Source: an uncultured Oscillibacter sp.
Lineage (GTDB): Bacteria; Bacillota; Clostridia; Oscillospirales; Oscillospiraceae
Assembly: GCA_950097265.1 (NCBI GenBank)
Contig: CATNDJ010000007.1
Span: 20,908-84,907, forward strand
Reading direction: 5' to 3'
DNA: 64,000 bases
The translations under genes were made by a program, and so were the position numbers. This document shows positions 47,144 through 56,169 of this stretch, one piece after another. Every line of letters begins with the position of its first letter. Positions within the stretch are counted from its first letter, which is position 1. The notes beneath the pieces are model-generated. The model searched no databases. It saw only the letters and a program-made list of their open reading frames with translations, and had not been told where the DNA came from.

Positions 47144-50100
47144 TCAAGAAAAGTAATCCTTTGCGGATTCAAAGAGATGGAGGTCGTAATTACCGGGAAC
47201 GTTCCGGTACAGCCCGGGTCCCACCCGCTCGGCGTGGCCCATCTTGCCGAAGACCCGCCCGTCGGGGGAGGTGATGCCCTCCACGGCCCAGGCGGAGCCG
47301 TTGGGGTTGAAGTCCGGATTCATGGTGGGCAGGCCGTCTGGTCCCGCGTACTGGGTGGCAATCTGGCCGTTCTCCGCCAGCTTTTTCAGCAGCGGCCGCG
47401 GGCAGAGGAAGCGGCCCTCGCCGTGAGAGATGGGGACGGCGCAGACCTCTCCGGGCTGCACCCGGGCCAGCCAGGGGGATTTGTTGGAGACGATGCGGGT
47501 GCCGACAATCTTGGACTGGTGCCGCCCGATGACGTTAAAGCTCAGGGTGGGGCTGTCCTCGCCGCAGTCCACAATCTCGCCGTAGGGCACCAGCCCCAGC
47601 TTGACGAGGGCCTGGAAGCCGTTGCAGATGCCCAGGGCCAGGCCGTCCCGGTTCTGAAGAAGGTCCATGACGGCCTGGGAGGTCTCCGGGCCCCGGAGGA
47701 AGGCCGTGATGAACTTGCCGGAGCCGTCGGGCTCGTCGCCGCCGGAGAAGCCGCCGGGGAGGAAGAGAATCTGGCTCTGCCGGAGCTTCCGGGCAAAGGC
47801 GGCGGCGGACTCGGCCACGTCCCGGGCGGACTGGTTGTTGATCACGAAAATCTCCGTCTCCAGGCCCGCTCGCCGGGCGGCCCGGGCGCTGTCGTACTCG
47901 CAGTTGGTGCCGGGGAAGACGGGGATGAGGATTTTGGGTTTCGCCGCGCCGGTCTTGGGAACAGGGCGGACAAAGGCGGGGCAGTCCAGGACCGGGGCCT
48001 CGCCCTCTACAGGAGCGCGGTTGGGATACACGTCCTCCAAAACGGCCTCGTTCAGGGACAGGAGCTCGTCAATGGAGGCGGAGTCCTCGCCGATGGTAAC
48101 GGTGGGTTCTAATGTGGTGACGCCGATGCGCTTGGCGCAGGGGAAGTCAACATCCTCCGTCAGCTCCGCCACAATGGTGCCCCGGTTCAATCCATACCAG
48201 CGGTGGGGGACGGCGGCGCCGGCGGCAAAGCCGATCCGGTTGCCGAAGGCCATGTTCATGACCGCCTCCGCCGTGCTGTGCTCCACCGCCCAGGCGGCTT
48301 TGACCCTGCCGCTTTGGGCCAGCTCATGGAACGCCGCCCAGGCGGCTTTCAGGTTCTCGGCATTGTTGCCGCCGAAGCAGTACACCGGGTGGCCGGCCTC
48401 CTTGAACTCCGGCGTGACGACCTCGCTGGCCTTAATCGGGGCGATGGCAAAGGAGATCAGCGTGGGGGGCACGTCCAGGTCCAGGAAGGAGCCGGACATG
48501 GAGTCCTTGCCGCCGATGGCCGCCGCGCCGAAGTCCATCTGGGCCTCCAAGGCTCCCAGGAGGGCGGCGAAGGGCTTGCCCCAGCGGTCCGGGTCCGTCC
48601 GCAGCTTCTCGAAGTACTCCTGTAAGGTGAGGTATGCGGCCTTGTAGTCCGCGCCGGAGGCAACCAGCTTGGCAAGAGAGATCACCACGCTGCTCCGGGC
48701 CCCGGTATAGGGGTCCTCGCTCATGATTTCCGGGTCGAAGCCCCAGGCCATGACGCTGGCCTGTTCCGTCTCCTGACCGGGAAGCACCGGCAGGAGGGCG
48801 GTCATGGACTGGGCGGGGGTCCGCTGCGTCCTGCCGCCGAAGGGCATGGTGACGCTGCCCGCGCCGATGGTGGAGTCGAAGCGCTCCACCAGTCCCCGGC
48901 GGGAGGCGCATTTCAGGCTGGAGGCCGTCTCCCGGAGGCTGCCGGGATCGCCGATGGGGAGAGTGCGCCGGGCTTCGGGGACGGAGACCTTGGCGTGCTT
49001 GACCGCGCCGTTGGAGTCCAGGAACTCCCGGCTCAGGTCCACGATGGTCTCTCCCTGCCAGCGCATGACCATGCGGGGGGATTCCGTGACCGCGGCCACT
49101 TGGTAGGCCTCCAGGTTCTCGGCCCTGGCGGCGGCGATGAACTTGTCCGCATCCTGGGGGGCCACGACCACGGCCATGCGCTCCTGACTCTCGGAGATGG
49201 CCAGTTCCGTGCCGTCCAGTCCGTCGTACTTCTTCCGCACCGCGTCCAGGTCGATAGTCAATCCGTCCGCCAGCTCGCCGATGGCGACGGACACGCCGCC
49301 CGCGCCGAAGTCATTGCAGCGCTTGATGAGGCGGGTAACGTCGCCGTCCCGGAAGAGGCGCTGAATCTTCCGCTCCTCCGGGGCGTTGCCCTTCTGGACT
49401 TCGCTGGCCATGGTTTGGAGGGATTTCTGGTTATGGCTCTTGGAGGAGCCCGTGGCTCCGCCGATGCCGTCCCGGCCCGTGCGGCCCCCCAGGAGGATGA
49501 CCACGTCGCCGGGGGCGGGGCGCTCCCGCCGGACGTTCTCCGCCGGGGCCGCGCCGACAACCGCGCCCACCTCCAGGTGCTTGGCAACGTACCCCGGGTG
49601 GTAGACCTCGGCAACATGCCCGGTGGCAAGGCCGATCTGGTTGCCGTAAGAGCTGTAGCCCGCGGCCGCCGTCTGGCAGAGCTTCCGCTGGGGGAGCTTG
49701 CCGGGAAGGGTTTTCTCAATGGGCGTTCTGGGATCGCCGCAGCCGGTGACGCGCATGGCCTGGTGGACGTAGGCCCGACCGGACAGGGGATCCCGGATGC
49801 AGCCGCCGATACAGGTGGCCGCGCCGCCGAAGGGCTCGATTTCCGTGGGGTGGTTGTGGGTCTCGTTTTTGAACATCAGGAGCCAGTCTTGGACTTTGCC
49901 GTCCACCACCGCCGGGACGTGGATGGAGCAGGCGTTGATCTCCTCGCTCTCGTCCAGCTCCGGGAGGAGGCCCCGCTTTTTCAGGGCCTTCGCGGCGATG
50001 GTGGCGACGTCCATCAGAGTCTCGGGCCGGGTCTCGGCCCGCTCACCGTATACTTCCCGGCGGAGGGCCTGATAGCGCTCGTAGGCGGCTTGGACGGCGG

Positions 50101-50848
50101 GGTCGGAAATCTCCACACCGTCAATATGGGTGGAGAAGGTAGTGTGGCGGCAGTGGTCGGACCAGTAGGTGTCCACCACCCGGACCTCGGTGACGGTGGG
50201 ATCCCGGCGCTCCGTGTCCCGGAAGTAGGCCTGGAGGAACTTCAGGTCGTCCAGGTCCATGGCCAGGCCCAGGCGGTCCAGCAGGGCGCTGAGGGCCGCC
50301 TCGTCCATGGCGGTGAAGCCTGCCACCGTGTCCACGCGGTCCGGAAGCGGGTGCTCCTGCACCAGGGTCTCGGGCTTCTCCGAGGAGGTCTCCCGGCACT
50401 CCACGGGATTGATGAGGTGGCGGCGGATCTTCTCCTGGTTCTCCTCCGTGAAGGGGAAGGGATCCTCCCCGGCGCTCTCGAAGAGGTAGACTGTGGCGGC
50501 CCGGACCAGGGGCCGCTCGCCGCCGGTCATGAGCTGGATGCACTGGGCGGCGGAGTCCGCCCGCTGGTCAAACTGGCCCGGCAGGGCCTCCACCGCCAGG
50601 GACCACTGGGGGCGGTCCCCGGAGACGGGGACCGTCTCGTCCCAGACAATATCCACCTGGGGCTCGGAGAACACGGTGCGCCGGGCCTCGTCAAAGGCGG
50701 CGCCTTCCAGGTTCTCCACGTCGTAGCGGCGGAGGATCCGCACGCCGGTAATGCCCCGGATGCCCAGGAAGTCCCGCAGGTCCGTCAGGAGCCCGCCGGC
50801 CTCGGGGCTGAGGCCGGGGCGCTTTTCCGCATAGATACGCCGTACCAT
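47144..50848 (-). CDS. purL: phosphoribosylformylglycinamidine synthase, single-chain
   Basis: MVRRIYAEKRPGLSPEAGGLLTDLRDFLGI...; C-terminal GATase FPGTNCEYDSARAA...GICNGFQALVKLG. Confidence 0.97.
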   Translation of the reverse strand: MVRRIYAEKRPGLSPEAGGLLTDLRDFLGIRGITGVRILRRYDVENLEGAAFDEARRTVFSEPQVDIVWDETVPVSGDRPQWSLAVEALPGQFDQRADSAAQCIQLMTGGERPLVRAATVYLFESAGEDPFPFTEENQEKIRRHLINPVECRETSSEKPETLVQEHPLPDRVDTVAGFTAMDEAALSALLDRLGLAMDLDDLKFLQAYFRDTERRDPTVTEVRVVDTYWSDHCRHTTFSTHIDGVEISDPAVQAAYERYQALRREVYGERAETRPETLMDVATIAAKALKKRGLLPELDESEEINACSIHVPAVVDGKVQDWLLMFKNETHNHPTEIEPFGGAATCIGGCIRDPLSGRAYVHQAMRVTGCGDPRTPIEKTLPGKLPQRKLCQTAAAGYSSYGNQIGLATGHVAEVYHPGYVAKHLEVGAVVGAAPAENVRRERPAPGDVVILLGGRTGRDGIGGATGSSKSHNQKSLQTMASEVQKGNAPEERKIQRLFRDGDVTRLIKRCNDFGAGGVSVAIGELADGLTIDLDAVRKKYDGLDGTELAISESQERMAVVVAPQDADKFIAAARAENLEAYQVAAVTESPRMVMRWQGETIVDLSREFLDSNGAVKHAKVSVPEARRTLPIGDPGSLRETASSLKCASRRGLVERFDSTIGAGSVTMPFGGRTQRTPAQSMTALLPVLPGQETEQASVMAWGFDPEIMSEDPYTGARSSVVISLAKLVASGADYKAAYLTLQEYFEKLRTDPDRWGKPFAALLGALEAQMDFGAAAIGGKDSMSGSFLDLDVPPTLISFAIAPIKASEVVTPEFKEAGHPVYCFGGNNAENLKAAWAAFHELAQSGRVKAAWAVEHSTAEAVMNMAFGNRIGFAAGAAVPHRWYGLNRGTIVAELTEDVDFPCAKRIGVTTLEPTVTIGEDSASIDELLSLNEAVLEDVYPNRAPVEGEAPVLDCPAFVRPVPKTGAAKPKILIPVFPGTNCEYDSARAARRAGLETEIFVINNQSARDVAESAAAFARKLRQSQILFLPGGFSGGDEPDGSGKFITAFLRGPETSQAVMDLLQNRDGLALGICNGFQALVKLGLVPYGEIVDCGEDSPTLSFNVIGRHQSKIVGTRIVSNKSPWLARVQPGEVCAVPISHGEGRFLCPRPLLKKLAENGQIATQYAGPDGLPTMNPDFNPNGSAWAVEGITSPDGRVFGKMGHAERVGPGLYRNVPGNYDLHLFESAKDYFS

Positions 50849-50849
50849 A

Positions 50850-52130
50850 TCAACCCTCCATGGCGGCCAGCGCCCGTTTCCCGATGTCGCGGCGCAGGTA
50901 TTTTCCCTCAAAGCCGATTTCCTCCGCAGCGGCGTAGGCGTCCTTCAGGGCGGCCTCCAGGGCGTCTCCCACGGCGGTGACCCCCAGGACCCGGCCCCCG
51001 CTGGTAACCAGGGTTCCGTCCTCCGCCAGCTTGTCCCCGGCGTGGTAGACGGTGACGTTTTCCGGGAAGGCGGCGGGCAGGGAGATGGCCTTGCCCTTCT
51101 CATAGTGCCCGGGGTAGCCGCCGGAGGCCAGGATGACGCAGGCGGCGGCTCCGCCGTGCCACTCCACCTTCAGGTCTCCCAGGGTTTCGTTCTCCACCGC
51201 CTGCATGACGGTCAGCAGGTCCGTCTTCAGCAGGGGGAGGACCACCTGGGTCTCCGGGTCGCCGAAGCGGCAGTTGTACTCGATGACCTTGGGCCCGTCG
51301 GGAGTAAGCATCAGGCCGAAGTACAGGCAGCCCTTGAAGGGGCAGCCTTCGGCCCGCATGGCGGCCAGGGTGGGGAGGAAGATGTTCTCCATGCACTCCG
51401 CTGCAACTTGCGGCGTGTAGCAGGGATTGGGGGCTATGGTGCCCATGCCGCCGGTGTTCAGGCCCGTGTCGCCCTCCCCGGCCCGCTTGTGGTCCATGGA
51501 GGAGACCATGGGGGCGATGGCGGTCCCGTCGGTGAAGGCAAGGACGCTGACTTCCGGGCCGGTGAGGAACTCCTCGACGACGATTTCGTTTCCGGAGTCT
51601 CCGAAGGCCCGGTCCTCCATGATGGTCTTCACGGCGGCCTCGGCCTCCTGAAGATTCTGGGGGATGAGCACGCCCTTGCCCAGGGCCAGGCCGTCGGCCT
51701 TGACCACGATGGGGAAAGAGGCGGTTCTTAAATAGGCCAGGGCCTTGGCGGGGTCGTCAAAGACCTCATACCGGGCGGTGGGGATGCCGTATTTTTTCAT
51801 CAGGTTCTTGGAGAAGACCTTGCTGGCCTCGATGCGGGCGGCTTTCGCGTCCGGCCCGAAGCAGGGGATTCCGGCCTCGTGGAGCCGGTCCACGCAGCCC
51901 AGGGCCAGGGGGTCGTCCGGGGCGACGACGGCGAAGTCAATGGAATGGGACTTGGCGAAGTCCACGATTTTGCCGATGTCCTTGGCCCCGATTTCCGGGA
52001 CGCAGACCGCGTCGGCGGCGATGCCGCCGTTGCCGGGGAGGGCGTAGATGGTCTCCGCTTGGGGATTCTCTTTCAGTTTTTTGATGATGGCGTGTTCGCG
52101 GCCTCCGCCGCCGACAACGAGTAAGTTCAT
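50850..52130 (-). CDS. purD: phosphoribosylamine-glycine ligase
   Basis: MNLLVVGGGGREHAIIKKLKENP...ATP-grasp. Confidence 0.97.
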   Translation of the reverse strand: MNLLVVGGGGREHAIIKKLKENPQAETIYALPGNGGIAADAVCVPEIGAKDIGKIVDFAKSHSIDFAVVAPDDPLALGCVDRLHEAGIPCFGPDAKAARIEASKVFSKNLMKKYGIPTARYEVFDDPAKALAYLRTASFPIVVKADGLALGKGVLIPQNLQEAEAAVKTIMEDRAFGDSGNEIVVEEFLTGPEVSVLAFTDGTAIAPMVSSMDHKRAGEGDTGLNTGGMGTIAPNPCYTPQVAAECMENIFLPTLAAMRAEGCPFKGCLYFGLMLTPDGPKVIEYNCRFGDPETQVVLPLLKTDLLTVMQAVENETLGDLKVEWHGGAAACVILASGGYPGHYEKGKAISLPAAFPENVTVYHAGDKLAEDGTLVTSGGRVLGVTAVGDALEAALKDAYAAAEEIGFEGKYLRRDIGKRALAAMEG

Positions 52131-52140
52131 GGAAGCCTCC

Positions 52141-53319
52141 TCAATGATGGAATAAGCGCATTCCGGTAAAGCACATGGTCATCCCGTATTTATCGGCGGT
52201 CTCAATCACGTGGTCGTCCCGGATGGACCCGCCGGGCTGGACGATGCACTGGACGCCGCTTTTCCGGGCCCGTTCCACGTTGTCCCCGAAGGGGAAGAAC
52301 GCGTCGGAGCCGCAGGTGACGCCGGTGAGCTTGGCGATCCAGTCCTTTTTCTCCCTCTGGCTCAGGGGCTGGGGGCGTTCTTTGAAAACCCGCTGCCATT
52401 CGCCGTCCGCCAGCAGGTCCTCCCACTCGTCGGAGAGGTACACGTCGATAGCGTTGTCCCGGTCCGGGCGGCGGATGTTGTCGATAAAGGGCAGGGCCAG
52501 CACCGCCGGGTGCTGCCGCAGCCACCAGTTGTCCGCCTTGGTGCCCGCCAGACGGGTGCAGTGGATGCGGCTCTGCTGGCCTGCGCCCACGCCGATGGCC
52601 TGGCCATCCTTCACATAGCAGACGGAGTTGGACTGGGTGTATTTCAGGGTGATGAGGGCCACCATCATATCGGTCTTCGCCGCGCCGGGCAGGTCGTGGC
52701 AGCGGGTGACGATGTTGGTCAGCAGGGACCCGTCGATTTTGTACTCGTTCCGGCCCTGCTGGAAGGTGACGCCGAAGACGTCCTTGTACTCCTGGGGGGC
52801 GGGTTTGTAGTCCGGATCGATTTGGACCACGTTGTAGCCGCCTTTTTTCTTGGTTCTCAGAATCTCCAGGGCCTCCTCCGTGTAGCCGGGGGCGATGATC
52901 CCGTCGGAAACTTCGGCCTTGAGGTATTGGGCCGCCGCCGCGTCGCACACGTCGGAGAGGGCGGCCCAGTCGCCGTAAGAGCAGAGGCGGTCCGCTCCCC
53001 GGGCCCGGATATAGGCGCAGGCGATGGGGGAGAGGTCCGCGTCCGGGTCCACGAAGTAGAGCTTCCGGTCCGTCTCGCTGAGAGGCAGGCCCACGGCGGC
53101 CCCGGCGGGGGAGACGTGCTTGAAGCTGGCGGCGGAGGGAAGGCCCGTAGCGGCTTTCAGCTCCCGGGCCAGCTGCCAGGAGTTCAGGGCGTCCAGGAAG
53201 TTGATATAGCCGGGCTTGCCGTTCAGGACGGCCAGGGGCAGGTCCCCGCCGTCCTTCATGAAGATGCGGGAGGGCTTCTGGTTGGGGTTGCAGCCGTATT
53301 TCAGTTCCAGCTCGTTCAT
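52141..53319 (-). CDS. purH: AICAR transformylase (stand-alone PurH AICARFT domain)
   Basis: ELKYGCNPNQKPSRIF...SFKHVSPAGAAVG...; 392 aa, no N-terminal IMP-cyclohydrolase (MGS-like) domain. Confidence 0.93.
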   Translation of the reverse strand: MNELELKYGCNPNQKPSRIFMKDGGDLPLAVLNGKPGYINFLDALNSWQLARELKAATGLPSAASFKHVSPAGAAVGLPLSETDRKLYFVDPDADLSPIACAYIRARGADRLCSYGDWAALSDVCDAAAAQYLKAEVSDGIIAPGYTEEALEILRTKKKGGYNVVQIDPDYKPAPQEYKDVFGVTFQQGRNEYKIDGSLLTNIVTRCHDLPGAAKTDMMVALITLKYTQSNSVCYVKDGQAIGVGAGQQSRIHCTRLAGTKADNWWLRQHPAVLALPFIDNIRRPDRDNAIDVYLSDEWEDLLADGEWQRVFKERPQPLSQREKKDWIAKLTGVTCGSDAFFPFGDNVERARKSGVQCIVQPGGSIRDDHVIETADKYGMTMCFTGMRLFHH

Positions 53320-53363
53320 GATCCGCGCTCCTTTATAGGTTGATTCGGGTCCTCCGGGACCCG

Positions 53364-54479
53364 TTAGTTTTCCGTCAGCTCGAAAGGCTCCGGACGGAAT
53401 TTCCCGTCCTCCCCCCGGACGAAGGCGCTCCGGTAAGGGGCGGCCAGCAGGGGGATGATTTCAGGATCCAGGTTGCAGGCGGTGTTCAGATCGTAAATTC
53501 CGGTGTGTCCGATGTCGGCGATGTATTCCTCGCTTTCGTCCCCGGAGAAGAAGCGCCAGCCGCTGTCGGGGAAGCTGGTCTCCGGCTCCTCCCGGTAGCA
53601 CCAGCCGATTTCACAGCCGTCCACGGCGACGCGGTCCGTGAGGAAGCAGCCGTTGGGCCCCTCCCAGTCGGGGAGATACAGCTTCATCTCCGAGGGCCAG
53701 AGGCGGTATTCCTTTTCCCGCCTGGGGACGTACCAGAAGCCGCTGTCCCAGGCGGCGTCGTTGGCCAGCAGGTTCCGCACCAGGTCCATCCAGAGCCGCT
53801 GGGCTTTCCGGAGCTCCGGCAGAGGCGTTCCCTGGCGGAAGTCCCAGTACAGCGCGCCGCAGACCAGGCTGGCGGCGTACTCCTCCCAGCTTCCAAAGGC
53901 CTGGGCCTGGATGATCTGTTCCTCTGCCAGCCGGTCGAACTCCTCCCGGGTCAGCAGGCCGCAGGCCAGCGCCGCCCGGAGGTGGCCCATGCGCTCGCTG
54001 ATATCCCAGGCCAGGTAGCCGTGATGGCCCACCAGGGGGTAGAACTGGGCGGAGAAGTCCCGGGCCTGGGCGAAGAATCCGGCGGCCTCGGGCTTCAGGG
54101 AGGCGGCGTCAAAGAGGGGGCGGCCCTCCCAGACGGCCTCGAAGTCCAGGTAGTGGTCCTGGCAGCGGAAGTGCCGGCCGCAGAAGTCCAGGAGGCTGTC
54201 CTGATCCTTAATGCCGTAAGTGGTTTTCAAATGCGCCCGGCAGAGGGCGGCGTCCGCCTCGGAGGCGCAGAGGGGCAGGGTGGTGAAATAGTCCGCCCCC
54301 TTGATCTCCGGGAGGCCGGGGGTCTTCCGCAGGGCGGGGACGCCCGCCAGCAGGGCGATGAAGGCGTCCCGTTCACAGGGCCGCCGCTCCCGGCGGGCCC
54401 GGGACAGCAGGGCCTGGACGTCCCGGTCCAGGCCGCCGGCGTAGGGGTGGAAGTCGTGGAGTTGAGAGCGGTCCATCAT
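53364..54479 (-). CDS. uncharacterised protein, DUF1266-like plus DUF2185-like C-terminus
   Basis: WDISERMGHLRAALACGLLTREEFDRLAEEQIIQAQAFGSWEEYAASLVCGALYW; SGWRFFSGDESEEYIADIGHTGIYDLNTACNLDPEIIPLLAAPYRSAF; ATGA overlap with purN. Confidence 0.75.
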   Translation of the reverse strand: MMDRSQLHDFHPYAGGLDRDVQALLSRARRERRPCERDAFIALLAGVPALRKTPGLPEIKGADYFTTLPLCASEADAALCRAHLKTTYGIKDQDSLLDFCGRHFRCQDHYLDFEAVWEGRPLFDAASLKPEAAGFFAQARDFSAQFYPLVGHHGYLAWDISERMGHLRAALACGLLTREEFDRLAEEQIIQAQAFGSWEEYAASLVCGALYWDFRQGTPLPELRKAQRLWMDLVRNLLANDAAWDSGFWYVPRREKEYRLWPSEMKLYLPDWEGPNGCFLTDRVAVDGCEIGWCYREEPETSFPDSGWRFFSGDESEEYIADIGHTGIYDLNTACNLDPEIIPLLAAPYRSAFVRGEDGKFRPEPFELTEN

Positions 54480-55090
54480 AAAGCGTTTCCTTTCTCCGTC
54501 AGCCTTTGGGCGGTCAGCTCCGCCGCCTGGGGCAGCAGCAGCCATTCCGCCTGTTCCATCACCCGGCGCTGGAGAATCTCCGGCGTGTCGCCGGGGAGGA
54601 TCTCCACCGCTTTCTGGAGGAGGATTTCTCCTCCGTCGGGAATTTCATTTACGAAGTGCACCGTGGCCCCGGTAACCTTCACTCCCCGGCGCAGGGCCTC
54701 CTCGTGAACCTTGAGCCCATAGTACCCCTTGCCGCAGAAGGCGGGGATGAGGGAGGGGTGAACGTTCAGAATGCGGTCCGGCCAGCGCCTCACAAAGTCC
54801 TCGGAGAGGATGGAGAGGAAGCCCGCCAGGACGATCATGTCCGCCCGGTACTCAGAGAGCTTTTCCGTCAGCCCGGCTTCAAACTCCTCCTGGGTGCTTC
54901 CCTTCCGGGGGACGGCGAAGCCGGGGACGCCGTGGTTTTTCGCCCGCTCCAGGGCGTAGGCCCCGGGATTGCTGGCTAAGACCACCACGATCTCGCCGTG
55001 AGGGATCTTGCCCGCCTCCTGGGCGTTTAACAGGGCCTCCAGATTCGTTCCGCCGCCGGAGACCAGGACGGCGATTCTAGCCTTGCTCAT
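54476..55090 (-). CDS. purN: phosphoribosylglycinamide formyltransferase
   Basis: MSKARIAVLVSGGGTNLEALL...ILNVHPSLIPAF. Confidence 0.96.
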   Translation of the reverse strand: MSKARIAVLVSGGGTNLEALLNAQEAGKIPHGEIVVVLASNPGAYALERAKNHGVPGFAVPRKGSTQEEFEAGLTEKLSEYRADMIVLAGFLSILSEDFVRRWPDRILNVHPSLIPAFCGKGYYGLKVHEEALRRGVKVTGATVHFVNEIPDGGEILLQKAVEILPGDTPEILQRRVMEQAEWLLLPQAAELTAQRLTEKGNAL

Positions 55091-56154
55091 GGGACAGGGG
55101 GGCAAACTTCCGCGAAGGAGACACCGGCGTCTCCCCGGACCACATGGCCGACCTCCGCCGCGTCCGCCTCTCCGGCGGCGCGGAGCAGGGCCAGGGCCTT
55201 TTCCGCTTCCGCCTGGGGCACGGCCAGCACCATGCCAAGGCCCATGTTGAAGGTGTTGTACATGTCGTGGTCCGAGATGTTTCCCCGCTTTTGGATGAGG
55301 CCGAAAATGGGCTGCTTCGGAATCGCGCTGGGTATGATCCGCGCGCCCAGCCCCTTGGGCAGCATCCGGGGCACGTTTTCGAAGAAGCCGCCGCCGGTGA
55401 TGTGGGACGCGCCGTGGAGGTCCACGCCGCCGTCCAGCAGGGTCTGGACGGCCTTGACATAGATTTTCGTGGGGGCCAGCAGGACCTCGCCCAGGGATTT
55501 GCCCTCCAGCTCGTCCATGGGGGCGGTCAAACCGGCGTGCTCGATGTCGAAGACCTTCCGCACCAGGGAGAAGCCGTTGGAGTGAACGCCGGAGGAGGTC
55601 AGGCCGATGAGGGCGTCCCCCTCATGGACGCGGCTGGGATCCATCATTTTCGGCTTGTCCACCACGCCCACGGCGAAGCCCGCGATGTCGTAGTCCGACC
55701 GGGCCATGACCCCGGGGTGCTCGGCGGTTTCGCCGCCGATGAGGGCGCAGCCGGACTGGACGCAGCCTTCCGCCACGCCGGAGACGATGGAGGCCACCTT
55801 TTCCGCCTCGTTCTTTCCGATGGCGATGTAGTCCAGAAAGAAGAGGGGCCGGGCCCCGCAGCAGATGATATCGTTGACGCACATGGCCACGCAGTCGATT
55901 CCTATGGTGTCGTGTCTGCCCAGCAGCTGGGCCAGGCGGAGCTTGGTGCCCACGCCGTCGGTGCCGGAGACCAGGACGGGCTCCGTCATGCCCGAGAAGT
56001 CCGGGGCGAAGAGCCCGCCGAAGCCCCCGATGCCGGAGACCACGCCGGGAATTTTGGTGCGCTCCACAAAGGGCTTCATCAGCCTCACGCCCTCATAGCC
56101 GGCGGTGATGTCCACCCCGGCGGCGGCGTAGGCGGCGGAATGGGAGTTTTCCAT
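55087..56154 (-). CDS. purM: phosphoribosylformylglycinamidine cyclo-ligase
   Basis: AYAAAGVDITAGYEGV...VSGTDGVGTKL. Confidence 0.97.
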   Translation of the reverse strand: MENSHSAAYAAAGVDITAGYEGVRLMKPFVERTKIPGVVSGIGGFGGLFAPDFSGMTEPVLVSGTDGVGTKLRLAQLLGRHDTIGIDCVAMCVNDIICCGARPLFFLDYIAIGKNEAEKVASIVSGVAEGCVQSGCALIGGETAEHPGVMARSDYDIAGFAVGVVDKPKMMDPSRVHEGDALIGLTSSGVHSNGFSLVRKVFDIEHAGLTAPMDELEGKSLGEVLLAPTKIYVKAVQTLLDGGVDLHGASHITGGGFFENVPRMLPKGLGARIIPSAIPKQPIFGLIQKRGNISDHDMYNTFNMGLGMVLAVPQAEAEKALALLRAAGEADAAEVGHVVRGDAGVSFAEVCPPVP

Positions 56155-56169
56155 GGTGTACCTCCTGTG

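Noticed and set aside
48995-50980. 661-aa plus-strand ORF over purL
   Set aside because: Antisense shadow of purL.
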